From positions 1 through 58,547 of the forward strand of contig DASTWV010000013.1 in assembly GCA_035765775.1 (NCBI GenBank): DNA of 58,547 nt, read 5' to 3'. The translations under genes were made by a program, and so were the position numbers. Below are positions 1-7,714 of the stretch, piece after piece. The notes beneath the pieces were generated by a model. The model did no database searches and was not told the origin of the DNA. It worked only from the letters and a program-made list of their open reading frames with translations. This stretch comes from Actinomycetota bacterium (GTDB lineage Bacteria; Actinomycetota; CADDZG01; JAHWKV01; JAOPZY01). Numbering within the stretch: position 1 is the stretch's first letter; every line of letters starts with the position of its first letter.

Positions 1-1
1 G

Positions 2-70
2 GAGGCCAAAGCCCGCGCCCAGGTGGGGGCTCCAGTGAAGGAGGAGGTGATCGCTCCCGCCAAGCCCTGA
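2..70 (+). CDS. C-terminal fragment of an unidentified protein
   Basis: An open frame enters from the left edge and stops at TGA 68-70, giving 22 residues that end in APVKEEVIAPAKP. The Ala/Pro/Lys/Glu-rich composition is typical of a disordered tail. Too little is present to name a family. Confidence 0.4.
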   Translation, partial: EAKARAQVGAPVKEEVIAPAKP

Positions 71-83
71 CCCCCGTAGATGC

Positions 84-302
84 TCAGGAGGTGGGGACTT
101 TTAGTTGGCCACCAGTGGGGCGCGCGACTTGGCCATTGACATCCTTGAACAGCGTGGTGGCCTGGTTCGCGAGAGTCGTGTCGTTCGGATTGGCCTGCGC
201 CGCCGTGCTGACCTGGTCGCAGGTCTTGCCCCCGGCGACCTCCTTCACGTGGGCGCCGATAACGTGGTCGGCGTACGCACGGGCCTGGGCACCGAGGGCC
301 AT
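84..302 (-). CDS. Hypothetical small protein
   Basis: This 72-residue frame starts at ATG 302 and begins MALGAQARAYADHVIGAHVK. Its composition (Ala, Thr, Asn, Gln, one Cys) is protein-like, whereas the overlapping plus-strand frames are Arg/Trp-rich and look like shadows. The frame stays open upstream to about 378 without another ATG or GTG, so it may be the 3' part of a slightly longer or broken gene. It lies just downstream of the ABC ATPase pseudogene on the same strand. I do not recognise a family. Confidence 0.3.
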   Translation of the reverse strand: MALGAQARAYADHVIGAHVKEVAGGKTCDQVSTAAQANPNDTTLANQATTLFKDVNGQVARPTGGQLKVPTS

Positions 303-355
303 CTTCTGGGGTCGCTCTTGACTAGCGCGCTGGACCGGCCCGAAATGCCTCCGGT

Positions 356-894
356 TCAGGCTTCCCTCTTTCCAGCGCTACGCAAGGATGGCTTCAAGAG
401 CCCTTTGCGAAGGCCTGCCTCCATCGCCTTGACCCGGGCCTCTTTGGGATGACGCCTCGCCACCAGCAGCTACAGCTCCACGTTCTCCACCGCGGTCAGG
501 ACCGGCATGAGGTTGTAGAGAATTGAAAGACAAAGCCCATCCGTTCCGCCCGGTAGCGGGTGCGCTCCCGATCGGACATCTGGTCGAGGGGCACCCCCTC
601 GATGCGCACCACCCCTCCGTCGATGGAGTCCAGGCCGGACAGGCAGTTCAGGAGGGTCGTCTTCCCGCACCCGCTCGGCCCCATGACCGCCACCATCTCG
701 CCGCTCGCCAGGCGGAGATCCATGCCATTGAGGGCCGGGACCTGGACCCGCCCGGTGTCGTAGATCTTGGTGACGCCCACGGCCTCGACGATCGGGGTCG
801 TGACACCCACAGCTTCGACGATGGGCGTCGCCCCCGTTGCCGTGGGGGGCGCTTCGTCGTGGCCATGCCGCGCATAGCTATGCCGCGCGAACAT
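356..894 (-). pseudogene. ABC transporter ATP-binding protein (MacB/LolD type), frameshifted and truncated
   Basis: The first part reads as an ABC ATPase of the MacB/LolD export family, with Walker [13 protein letters not shown] and the segment MGFVFQ that precedes the Q-loop. Near position 517 the frame shifts. In the next frame the expected continuation [15 protein letters not shown] follows, then a TAG stop (470-472), then more family-like sequence (LLVARRHPKEARVKAMEA) down to TGA at 356. The signature LSGGQ, Walker B and H-loop are absent, so no working ATPase can be made. ATG 894 overlaps the end of the flavodoxin gene, suggesting an ancestral operon. No permease gene is adjacent. Confidence 0.75.
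773..832 (-). repeat. Imperfect 30-bp tandem duplication inside the ABC pseudogene
   Basis: Two adjacent 30-bp units both encode [10 protein letters not shown] in the N-terminal region of the ATPase. They differ at several third positions, so the duplication is not very recent. It adds ten residues just before the usual first beta strand of the ABC domain. Confidence 0.6.
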
Positions 895-1366
895 GGCCCT
901 TCCCCACGAGTTGGTGCTGCATCTCCTCGCCCCACATCCGAGCGTGGGCAAGTTCCCCGTCGACCAGCGGGCCCTTGGCATCGGTGACGTAGAAGCTCTC
1001 CGCGGCAGCGGCGAGATGGAAGCCCTTCCGCCGAAGGTGCCTCGCCGCCCCTCCTGCCGCCGAGCCAACGAGCCACCCTGGCCTGGGGAAGCGGGTGTCG
1101 AAGGTCGCCGCCCAGCCAGTCCGCACCGGGTCCAATGAGTCGATCCATTCCCGGATGCCGACCCGTCCCTTGCGAGTCGAGGACCGGCTCATGCCGTGGG
1201 CGTGGGTGGGACCGCCGATCACCAGAAGATCCGTCTCCGGATCCTTCGGGGCCTGCTCGACGTCCACCACGTCCACCTGCATGCCCGTCGCCAGCCCGGC
1301 GGCGATCGCGTCTGCGACGGCCCTGGTGTTGCCATAGATGGATTCCACAACGATCAATGCACGCAT
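878..1366 (-). CDS. Flavodoxin-family protein
   Basis: The 162-residue product begins [20 protein letters not shown], the flavodoxin FMN-phosphate loop (S/T-x-Y-G-N-T) at residues 9-14. It continues with the core strand [14 protein letters not shown], a region that packs against the isoalloxazine ring. Length and layout fit short-chain flavodoxins, which carry single electrons in the cytoplasm. AAGGAGGT lies 5-6 bases before ATG 1366 and fixes the start. The downstream ABC ATPase fragment overlaps its stop. The electron donor and acceptor are not evident. A redox role within the neighbouring stress island is inference. Confidence 0.85.
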   Translation of the reverse strand: MRALIVVESIYGNTRAVADAIAAGLATGMQVDVVDVEQAPKDPETDLLVIGGPTHAHGMSRSSTRKGRVGIREWIDSLDPVRTGWAATFDTRFPRPGWLVGSAAGGAARHLRRKGFHLAAAAESFYVTDAKGPLVDGELAHARMWGEEMQHQLVGKGHVRAA

Positions 1367-1559
1367 GGCGCACCTCCTTGCCTCGACGCTATGCCAGGTT
1401 CAGCGTGGGCCGACAGAGCCGTTTGGGCTGGTCGCCGGGGGCCCTTCGGAGTGGCCCGGGCTCCCCTGGTTCCTCGATCTAGGCCGGTGAAGCGAGGTCA
1501 GCCCAGCGGTTGCAGGATAGGCCCAGTGGCGTATGTGCGGAGGTGGGCGGACTTTCTCC

Positions 1560-1844
1560 CTAACATGTAGCTTTTTCCGCCCACCGCCGAGCTGGCCCTG
1601 AGCAGTTCCTAGCCGCGAGGACCTTGCGCAGCATGCGGTACTGCTCTACGTCGATCTCACCCCGGGCGTGTCGCGGGTCCAGGATGCTGCCGGCATCCTC
1701 GGACGCCCGCCCGTCGGGGCATCGGGTGGCGGCGGTGAGCAGCGCATTACGCCGCCCAGATGACCAGAACCCAGACGCGATCATCCCGGCTCACATCAGG
1801 CCAACCTGCCAGAACGCCACGTGGCTGATGTACCAGAGCATCAT
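1560..1844 (-). pseudogene. Small membrane protein with SHOCT domain, broken
   Basis: ATG 1844 follows a good ribosome site (GGGAGGTAG) and reads MMLWYISHVAFWQVGLM before a TGA. A hydrophobic stretch (RVWVLVIWAA) then appears in another frame. The 74-residue remainder ends with ARGEIDVEQYRMLRKVL, a SHOCT motif. Intact relatives are about 80-100 residues, with one or two membrane helices followed by a C-terminal SHOCT helix pair. The stop and at least two frame changes break the helix region. SHOCT proteins often accompany universal stress genes in actinobacteria, but their function is poorly known. Confidence 0.6.
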
Positions 1845-1995
1845 CTACCTCCCCACCTGGGGACGGGCGTGCGGAACTCCTGCCGGCCCCGTTCTGCGCA
1901 TGTCCGCCCTTGCGCCGCCAGCGACGGCTTCAAACGGGCGCCAATCAGGCGTCGTATGCTCGCCCTGGCGTGACAGCGCGAACCGATCGGCTGCG

Positions 1996-4773
1996 ATGAC
2001 CGAGCTGAGCCGGCAGGACCCGGCCCTCCCCGCCCGCTACCCCGCTCACCGCATCGCTGACATGGTGCTGCGGGACGGCTCGACCGTGCGGATCCGGCCG
2101 GTGCTGCCCTCGGATGCCGACCAGGTGTTGGCGCTGTTCGGCCGGCTCTCGACCGAGTCTCTGGCCCGCCGGTTCCACGGGGTCCACCGCCTGAGGCCGT
2201 CCGAGGCGCGCTACTTCTGCACCGTCGACTACGTGGCCTCCTTCGGCTTGGTGGCCGAGCATGGCGGGGGGCCGTCGCTGCGAGTCGTCGCCCTTGCCAA
2301 CTACTTCGCCACCCGTCCGGGGGTCGCCGAGTGCGCCTTCTGTGTGGACGAGAACCTGCAGGGCCGAGGCCTGGGCAGCATTCTGGTCGAGCACCTGGCG
2401 GAGGCGGCCGCCGAGGCGGGGATCACAACCTTCGAGGCCGATGTCGTCGGCTCCAACACCGCCATGCTGGGGGTCTTCGGCGCCACCGGCCTGCCGCTGG
2501 AGCGCGAGGTGTCTGCTGGTGAGGTGCATCTCGAGTTCCCGACCTCGCTCACCCCCGCTGCGCTGGAGGCCTTCGATCGCCGGGAGGCCACTGCTGCGGC
2601 CGCCGGCGTGGCCGCCCTCCTGCGGCCCCGGACGGTGGCGGTCGTGGGGGCGTCCCGGCGCCAGGGATCGGTCGGGGCGGCGATCTTCCGCAATCTCGTG
2701 AGCAGCGGGTTCCAGGGCACCGTGTTCCCGGTCAACCCCAAGGAAGAGTCCGTGCTCGGGGTGGCCTGCTTCCCGTCCGCCCGCACACTCCCCACTGCCG
2801 TCGACCTGGCGGTCATCGTCGTGCCCGCGCCCGCGGTGCTTGAGGTCGCCCGGGACTGCGGCGAGGGGGGGGTGCGAGCGCTCCTGGTCATCTCTGCGGG
2901 TTTCGCCGAGGTCGGTGCCGAAGGCCGGGCGCGCCAGGCAGCGCTGGTTGAGCTGGCCCGAGCCTACGGGATGCGGATCATGGGGCCGAACTGCCTTGGG
3001 GTGATCAACCTGGACCCGGACGTCCGGCTCAACGCCAGCTTCGCTCCGGAGCTGCCGGCCGCGGGGACCGTGGCGTTCACCTCACAGTCCGGCGCCCTGG
3101 GCATCGCCCTCCTCGACGAGATGAACTCCCTCGGGCTCGGCGTTTCGAGCTTCGCCTCCTTGGGCAACAAGGCCGACCTCACGGGAAGCGATCTGTTGGA
3201 GTACTGGGAGCAGGATCCCCGGACTGGTGTGGTTCTCATGTATCTGGAGTCCCTGGCCAACCCTCGCCGCTTCGCCCGGGTCGCCCGGCGGGTGGGGCGG
3301 GCGAAGCCGGTGGTGGCCATCAAGAGTGGCCGCTCCAAGGCAGGGGCGCGGGCCGCCGCCTCCCACACCGGCAGCCTGGCGCAGGGCGAGGCAGCCGTCG
3401 GCGCCCTGTTCCGGCAGGCCGGCATCATCCGTACCGAAACCCTCGAGGAGCTGTTCGAGGTGGCCGGCGTGCTGGCCCGTCAGCCGCTCCCGCCGGGCAA
3501 CCGCGTCGGCATCCTCACCAACGGCGGAGGTCTCGGCGTCCTGTGCGCCGACGCCTGCGAGACCGCCGGGCTGGCGGTGCCGGCGATGGGGGAGGCCGCC
3601 GCCGCCGCCCTGCGCGAGTTCCTCCCGCCTCAGGCCGCGGTCGGCAACCCGGTCGACATGCTGGCCTCGGCCACGGGCGACCACTACCGGCGGTCACTCG
3701 AGATCCTGCTTGCCGACGACGGCTTGGACGCCGTCGTGGTCGCCTTCATCCCACCCGTCGTCACCGAAGCGGCTGAGGCGGCCGCCGGGCTGCTCGCCGC
3801 TGCCGGCGGAGCGACGAAGACGGTCGTAGCCTGCTTTGCCGGTGTGGAGGGTGCGCAGCGAGCACTCGACGGCGCCGAGGTGCGGATCCCGGCGTACCGC
3901 TTCCCGGAGTCGGCGGCCCGATCGCTGGCCCGTGCCGCCGACTACGCCGCCTGGCGCCGGGCTCCGGCGGGGACCGCATGGCACTTCGGCGACATCGACC
4001 ACCTTCGCGCGGCGGCGCTGGCGGCCCAGCTCCTCGCCGATCCGGGTCCCGGCTGGCTCAGCCCGCTGGTGACTGCCGAGCTCCTCGGGTGCTACGGCAT
4101 CGATGTCGCCCGCGGGGTGGCGGCTGCCACCCCGCAGGAGGTGGCGACCGCAGCCGAGGCCATAGGTGGGCCGGTCGCCGTCAAGATCACCTCACGGAGC
4201 CTGTTGCACAAGAGCGATGTCGGGGGGGTGGCGCTCGGGCTCGCCACACCGGGGGAGGCCGTCGCTGCGGCTGAGCGCATGCAGGAGGCGCTTGCCAGCT
4301 CGGGACTGGGAGCGGGCATAGACGGCTTCCTGGTGCAGGAGATGGTGGCCGGCCCGGGCATGGAGCTGTTCGTCGGGGTGGTGACGGACCCGTTGTTCGG
4401 GCCCCTGCTTGCCTGCGGCGCCGGGGGAACCCTGGTGGAGCTGTTGCGCGACGTCTCGGTGCGGATCACCCCGGTGACGCGGGAGGAGACGCGGGAGATG
4501 GTACGGGCGCTCAAGACGTTTCCTGTTCTCGAGGGCTACCGCGGCTCGCCCGCCCTCGATTCCGGGGCCCTTGAACAGCTGGTCGGCCGGGTGGGCCTGC
4601 TCGTCGAGGACCTGCCGGTGGCCGAGGTGGATCTGAACCCCGCCTTCGTGCGTCCCGCGGGCCAGGGATGCCTCGTGCTCGACGCCCGGATCCGCCTTGC
4701 CCCCCCGCCTCCCCGGCGCCCCATGGGGTCCCGGCTGAACCCGGCGGCGCCGGCCCGCCCGCAGGCCGGCTGA
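1996..4773 (+). CDS. GNAT-fused NDP-forming acyl-CoA synthetase (Pat-like protein acyltransferase)
   Basis: The 925-residue protein starts at ATG 1996 (MTELSRQDPALP). Residues about 25-190 form a GNAT acetyltransferase domain with acetyl-CoA loop ENLQGRGLGS. A CoA-binding Rossmann domain follows (VAVVGASRRQGSVG, from about 210), then two succinyl-CoA-ligase-like domains and a C-terminal ATP-grasp domain (from about 680, VKITSRSLLHKSDVGG). This N-terminal GNAT order matches actinobacterial PatA-type enzymes, which acetylate acyl-CoA synthetases; in the Salmonella enzyme GNAT is C-terminal. The SHTGSLA motif keeps its His (residue 457), which is lost in some Pat proteins, so synthetase activity may survive. 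An in-frame extension to 1624 exists, but homology begins at 1996. Confidence 0.85.
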   Translation: MTELSRQDPALPARYPAHRIADMVLRDGSTVRIRPVLPSDADQVLALFGRLSTESLARRFHGVHRLRPSEARYFCTVDYVASFGLVAEHGGGPSLRVVALANYFATRPGVAECAFCVDENLQGRGLGSILVEHLAEAAAEAGITTFEADVVGSNTAMLGVFGATGLPLEREVSAGEVHLEFPTSLTPAALEAFDRREATAAAAGVAALLRPRTVAVVGASRRQGSVGAAIFRNLVSSGFQGTVFPVNPKEESVLGVACFPSARTLPTAVDLAVIVVPAPAVLEVARDCGEGGVRALLVISAGFAEVGAEGRARQAALVELARAYGMRIMGPNCLGVINLDPDVRLNASFAPELPAAGTVAFTSQSGALGIALLDEMNSLGLGVSSFASLGNKADLTGSDLLEYWEQDPRTGVVLMYLESLANPRRFARVARRVGRAKPVVAIKSGRSKAGARAAASHTGSLAQGEAAVGALFRQAGIIRTETLEELFEVAGVLARQPLPPGNRVGILTNGGGLGVLCADACETAGLAVPAMGEAAAAALREFLPPQAAVGNPVDMLASATGDHYRRSLEILLADDGLDAVVVAFIPPVVTEAAEAAAGLLAAAGGATKTVVACFAGVEGAQRALDGAEVRIPAYRFPESAARSLARAADYAAWRRAPAGTAWHFGDIDHLRAAALAAQLLADPGPGWLSPLVTAELLGCYGIDVARGVAAATPQEVATAAEAIGGPVAVKITSRSLLHKSDVGGVALGLATPGEAVAAAERMQEALASSGLGAGIDGFLVQEMVAGPGMELFVGVVTDPLFGPLLACGAGGTLVELLRDVSVRITPVTREETREMVRALKTFPVLEGYRGSPALDSGALEQLVGRVGLLVEDLPVAEVDLNPAFVRPAGQGCLVLDARIRLAPPPPRRPMGSRLNPAAPARPQAG

Positions 4774-4783
4774 TCAGCCGGCC
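4764..4783. terminator. Bidirectional 20-bp palindrome at convergent stops
   Basis: A perfect 20-bp palindrome (GGCCGGCTGA/TCAGCCGGCC) is centred on the abutting stop codons of the acyl-CoA synthetase (+) and the tandem Usp gene (-). The TGA and TCA form its middle. It has no loop or T-tract, so it may act as a weak two-way terminator or cruciform. Confidence 0.5.
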
Positions 4784-5658
4784 GGCCCCAGACGTGCCCG
4801 GCCGACCAGCGTTGCCGGGGCGTGATTGACCAGGGCTTCACTCACCGAACCCATGAGCGCCCGCCGGATTGGCCCCAGCCCGCGGGAACCCACGACCGCC
4901 AGGTCGAACTGGCCGTCTCGCACCGCATTCAGCAGGCTGGACTTCACCGGTCCGAATACCATCTCGGTCTCGGCGGCAAAGCCGGCCTGGCTCAGCGCCC
5001 GCTCGGTCTGAAGAAGTTCCTCGAGGGCGTCTGGTGTCAACGGCGGGCCGACATAGGGAGCGGTTAGCCCGGAATCGACCGCGGTCGACCACTTGGGTGG
5101 CATCGCCGAGGCGGTCACGACCTTGATCGAGCAGCGGTGGGGGTCCAGGAATCCTTCCAGCCCGGAGGCGGCGACGCGAGCCTCCGCCGAGCCATCGGTG
5201 GCCAGCAGCACCCGGCAGCGCTCGAGCGAGGCGGGTGCGCGATGAGCCAGCAGAACCGAAGTGGGCGCTTCCTGGAGGAGGAAGGAGCCGGTGCTGCCGA
5301 GCAGCCGCGTCCCAAGCCACCGGTGCCTTCCGTAGCCCATCACGACTAGGTCGGTGGTTCCCCGATCGAGTTCGTGAAGCACCTGGGCGCCCGGGTGCCC
5401 CGTGCCGACGAGGGAACTGGAGCGAAACCCATTCTGAGCGAGGTGCTCGGCCACCGTTCGCGAGGTCCGTTCGGCCCGTTCCAAGTCCTCGGCCACCGCG
5501 TCCTTCAGGTAGTCCGGCGGCCACCCCGGCGCGGTATCGGCCAGGGTGGCGACGGAGAAGGCGGTGATGGTGACGGTGTCGCGGCGGGCGCCGGCGATCA
5601 GGAGCGACGCGGCGGCCTCCGCCTCCTCCGAGCCGTCCGTCGCCAGCACCACATGCAT
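4774..5658 (-). CDS. Tandem universal stress protein (two UspA domains)
   Basis: The 294-residue product contains two UspA folds. Domain 1 (about 1-145) begins MHVVLATDGSEEAEAAASLL. Domain 2 (about 150-290) begins RVLLATDGSAEARVAASGL. The second domain keeps the nucleotide-binding pattern G-x2-G-x9-G-S in GSRGLGPIRRALMGS. The first is degenerate at that site (GYGRHRWLG), so ATP binding may rest on the C-terminal half. Tandem Usp proteins of this size are typical of mycobacterial dormancy genes. A frameshifted single-domain Usp gene lies just upstream on the same strand. The stop abuts that of the convergent acyl-CoA synthetase gene. Confidence 0.9.
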   Translation of the reverse strand: MHVVLATDGSEEAEAAASLLIAGARRDTVTITAFSVATLADTAPGWPPDYLKDAVAEDLERAERTSRTVAEHLAQNGFRSSSLVGTGHPGAQVLHELDRGTTDLVVMGYGRHRWLGTRLLGSTGSFLLQEAPTSVLLAHRAPASLERCRVLLATDGSAEARVAASGLEGFLDPHRCSIKVVTASAMPPKWSTAVDSGLTAPYVGPPLTPDALEELLQTERALSQAGFAAETEMVFGPVKSSLLNAVRDGQFDLAVVGSRGLGPIRRALMGSVSEALVNHAPATLVGRARLGPAG

Positions 5659-5696
5659 AGCTCTTCCCTCCCCCCCGATCGGTTGCTAGGGGCCGG

Positions 5697-6137
5697 TTAG
5701 GCCGGATGTTCGCCGGGCTCGAGCGGAACCACTCTCACCGGGCAGGTGGCGTGGTGGAGCACCGCTTGGCTGACCGAGCCGAGCATCATCCCGGAGAAGC
5801 CGCCCAGCCCGCGGCTCCCCACGACCAGCACGTCAGCACCCTCCGAGGCCTGGATCAGAGCGGGGACCGCATGATCTTTGATCAACAGCTCCTCGACTTC
5901 GATCCCGGTACCGTCCACGGCACCGTGGACGCATTTCACCACCTTGGCCGCGGCCTCCTCCAGGAACGACCAGTCGACAGCGGGGCCGACCGCGTCGGCC
6001 AGGCTGAGCGATGCCGGGACGTGCCAGGCGTGACCAGTACCAGCCGGTCATGGCGGAGACGGGCCTCTTCGGCCGCCCAGCGCACGGCCGTCAATGAGCC
6101 CCCTCGAGCCGTCGACGCCGACAACGATCACACCCAT
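5697..6137 (-). pseudogene. Single-domain universal stress protein with two compensating frameshifts
   Basis: ATG 6137 follows GAGGAAG and reads MGVIVVGVDGSRG. One extra base in the G-run near 6100 moves the Usp sequence to a second frame (SLTAVRWAAEEARLRHDRLVLV). A missing base near 6037 then restores the first frame (AWHVPASLSLADAVG through GSRGLGGFSGMMLGSVSQ to the stop). With both indels corrected the protein is 146 residues, the usual Usp length, with the ATP motif G-x2-G-x9-G-S intact. Two compensating single-base errors about 60 bases apart suggest either recent decay or assembly error. If intact, it would probably be cotranscribed with the tandem Usp gene. Confidence 0.8.
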
Positions 6138-6456
6138 CGCCTTCCTCTTCTCGCTCCGCCATCGGATGGCCGCCGGTGCGAATGGACCGCCCGCGGCCGG
6201 CGCCTGCGACGTCCCCACGCCGCTGGCACCATCCTCGGATGTCGGCGCCGGTGTCACCACTTCCGTTCGGCCCCCGTTGCCGGATCTACTCGGCTCACGC
6301 GGCGCGACGGGTGACGGTCCTGGATCGCCGGCCCTCTTTGCCTACACAGGAGGGGCCACCTGGCTCTAGCCCCACCGTTGGCGTCGAGCCATCGTGGGGG
6401 ACGAGCAAGCGGGTTGGGTGACCGGAGAAACCATCGTGAAAATCGCTCAAGGGCCG
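6138..6456. other. Spacer upstream of the frameshifted Usp gene
   Basis: This 319-base gap lies downstream of the response regulator and upstream of the frameshifted usp gene, both on the minus strand. I see no convincing gene, hairpin terminator or GGGAC-N4-GTCCC box in it. It should hold the usp promoter. Confidence 0.4.
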
Positions 6457-7110
6457 TTAACCGACGTCTGGCGGCGCGGCATGGGTGGATGCCTTGCTGC
6501 GGGCCACGTAGGACGCCGCCTCGGACCGCCGCTGGACCTCCAGCTTGCTCAGGATGCTGGACACGTAGTTCTTCACGGTCTTGTCGGACAGGTGGATTTT
6601 CTCGGCGATCTCCCGGTTGGTACGGCCCTCGGCCACGAGGTCCAGGATCCTTTCCTCCTGCGGCGACAGCCGCGCCAGCTTGGGATCCTTGTCGTCGTAT
6701 TTGGCCTTGCGCAGCCGCTCCAGCACCCGGGCGGTGATCGACGGGTCCAGCAGGGACTGCCCGCCCGCCACCCGGCGGATGGCGTCGATGAGGTCATGGC
6801 CCCGGATTTGCTTGAGCACGAACCCGGAGGCGCCGGCCATGATCGAGGTGAAGAGCGCCTCGTCGTCGGAGTACGAGGTGAGCATGATGACCGAGGCGCC
6901 GGGGAGGATATCCCGCAACGCCCGGCAGGCTTTGATCCCCCCGCCGTCGGGCATGCGCACGTCCATCACCACGACGTCGGGGCGGTAGATCGGTGCCACG
7001 CGGACGGCCTCCGGGCCGCTGGAGGCCTCTCCGACGACTTCCAGGTCTTCCTCGACCTCGACCAAGGAAGCCAGCCCTTTGCGGACCACCTCGTGGTCGT
7101 CAACGAACAT
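6457..7110 (-). CDS. devR: DevR/DosR-like response regulator (receiver + LuxR HTH)
   Basis: The 217-residue frame has a receiver domain (1-115; acidic pair D4-D5, phospho-acceptor D50 in VVVMDVRMP, K100 in FVLKQI), a linker, and a LuxR/GerE HTH (about 145-205). The recognition helix reads DKTVKNYVS. K177, K180 and N181 correspond to the three DosR residues known to contact GGGAC half-sites. Total length equals that of mycobacterial DosR. The start is uncertain: six residues (LTAIRV) lie in frame upstream of ATG 7110, after a TGA, and resemble the normal first strand. A CTG start at 7128 is therefore possible. The histidine kinase at 7.7-9.4 kb is the likely partner. Confidence 0.9.
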   Translation of the reverse strand: MFVDDHEVVRKGLASLVEVEEDLEVVGEASSGPEAVRVAPIYRPDVVVMDVRMPDGGGIKACRALRDILPGASVIMLTSYSDDEALFTSIMAGASGFVLKQIRGHDLIDAIRRVAGGQSLLDPSITARVLERLRKAKYDDKDPKLARLSPQEERILDLVAEGRTNREIAEKIHLSDKTVKNYVSSILSKLEVQRRSEAASYVARSKASTHAAPPDVG

Positions 7111-7199
7111 TACGCGGATTGCCGTCAGCGCTCACTTTCTCGTGTCCCGTACACCTTGGAAATCACCCCGGATCCTGGCTGCGTTGGGGAGGAGGAATC

Positions 7200-7673
7200 A
7201 TGATCATGGAACAGGATCTCACGAGCTCACCAAGCCCGGCAGCTTCCCTTTCGGTCATGTTGGCGACTGATGGTTCTGACCATGCCCTCCGGGCCGCCCG
7301 TTTCCTCGCCCGCGTGCTCGATCCCAGCGTGGGAACAATCCGGCTGCACACCGTGCTGTCGGTGTCGATGGAGCCGACCAGCTACATGGGCGACCTGGCG
7401 GACGCCTTGGAGCGGCGTGCGGCGATCGCGGCTGCTGTCGAGGAGGCCACGGCGGCGTCCCGCCAGATCCTGGAGAACGCGGGCTTCGCCACCACGACGT
7501 CCCGGTCGTTCGGCCATCCTCCCGACGAGGTGCTGACCGAGGCCACGGAGTTCGGCATCGATCTGCTGGTGGTGGGCCGTCGCGGGCTCCGCCTGCCCAC
7601 CGCCCTGATGCTGGGAAGCGTATCCGGCTACCTCCTGCACCACGCCACGATGCCGGTCCTGATCGTACCCTGA
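7200..7673 (+). CDS. Universal stress protein (UspA domain)
   Basis: The 157-residue protein starts at ATG 7200 after GGGAGGAGG. A short polar leader precedes the Usp fold (SVMLATDGSDHALRAARFLA). The C-terminal ATP-binding motif G-x2-G-x9-G-S is complete (GRRGLRLPTALMLGS), and the domain ends HHATMPVLIVP. The gene is divergent from the DevR-like regulator and convergent with the DevS-like kinase, so it sits between the two halves of the signalling pair. In mycobacteria a Usp gene also precedes devR-devS. Cytoplasmic stress role inferred from family. Confidence 0.92.
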   Translation: MIMEQDLTSSPSPAASLSVMLATDGSDHALRAARFLARVLDPSVGTIRLHTVLSVSMEPTSYMGDLADALERRAAIAAAVEEATAASRQILENAGFATTTSRSFGHPPDEVLTEATEFGIDLLVVGRRGLRLPTALMLGSVSGYLLHHATMPVLIVP

Positions 7674-7687
7674 GCCTTGATCGTTCC

Positions 7688-7712
7688 CCGGGCCCGCGGT
7701 CCATGGGCCTGG
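7688..7712. terminator. Hairpin between convergent Usp and kinase genes
   Basis: Arms CCGGGCCC and GGGCCTGG pair over 8 bp (one G-T pair) around a 9-base loop in the 41-bp gap between the convergent stops. There is no T-tract, which is common for high-GC hairpins. Confidence 0.45.
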
Positions 7713-7714
7713 CG

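Noticed and set aside
97-113. GGGACTTTTAG as a DosR-type box near the left edge
   Set aside because: Only the left half matches; the right arm lacks GTCCC at the required spacing.
1624-1995. 124-residue N-terminal extension of the acyl-CoA synthetase
   Set aside because: The sequence runs antisense through a SHOCT-type pseudogene and has no homology; the GNAT domain starts after ATG 1996.
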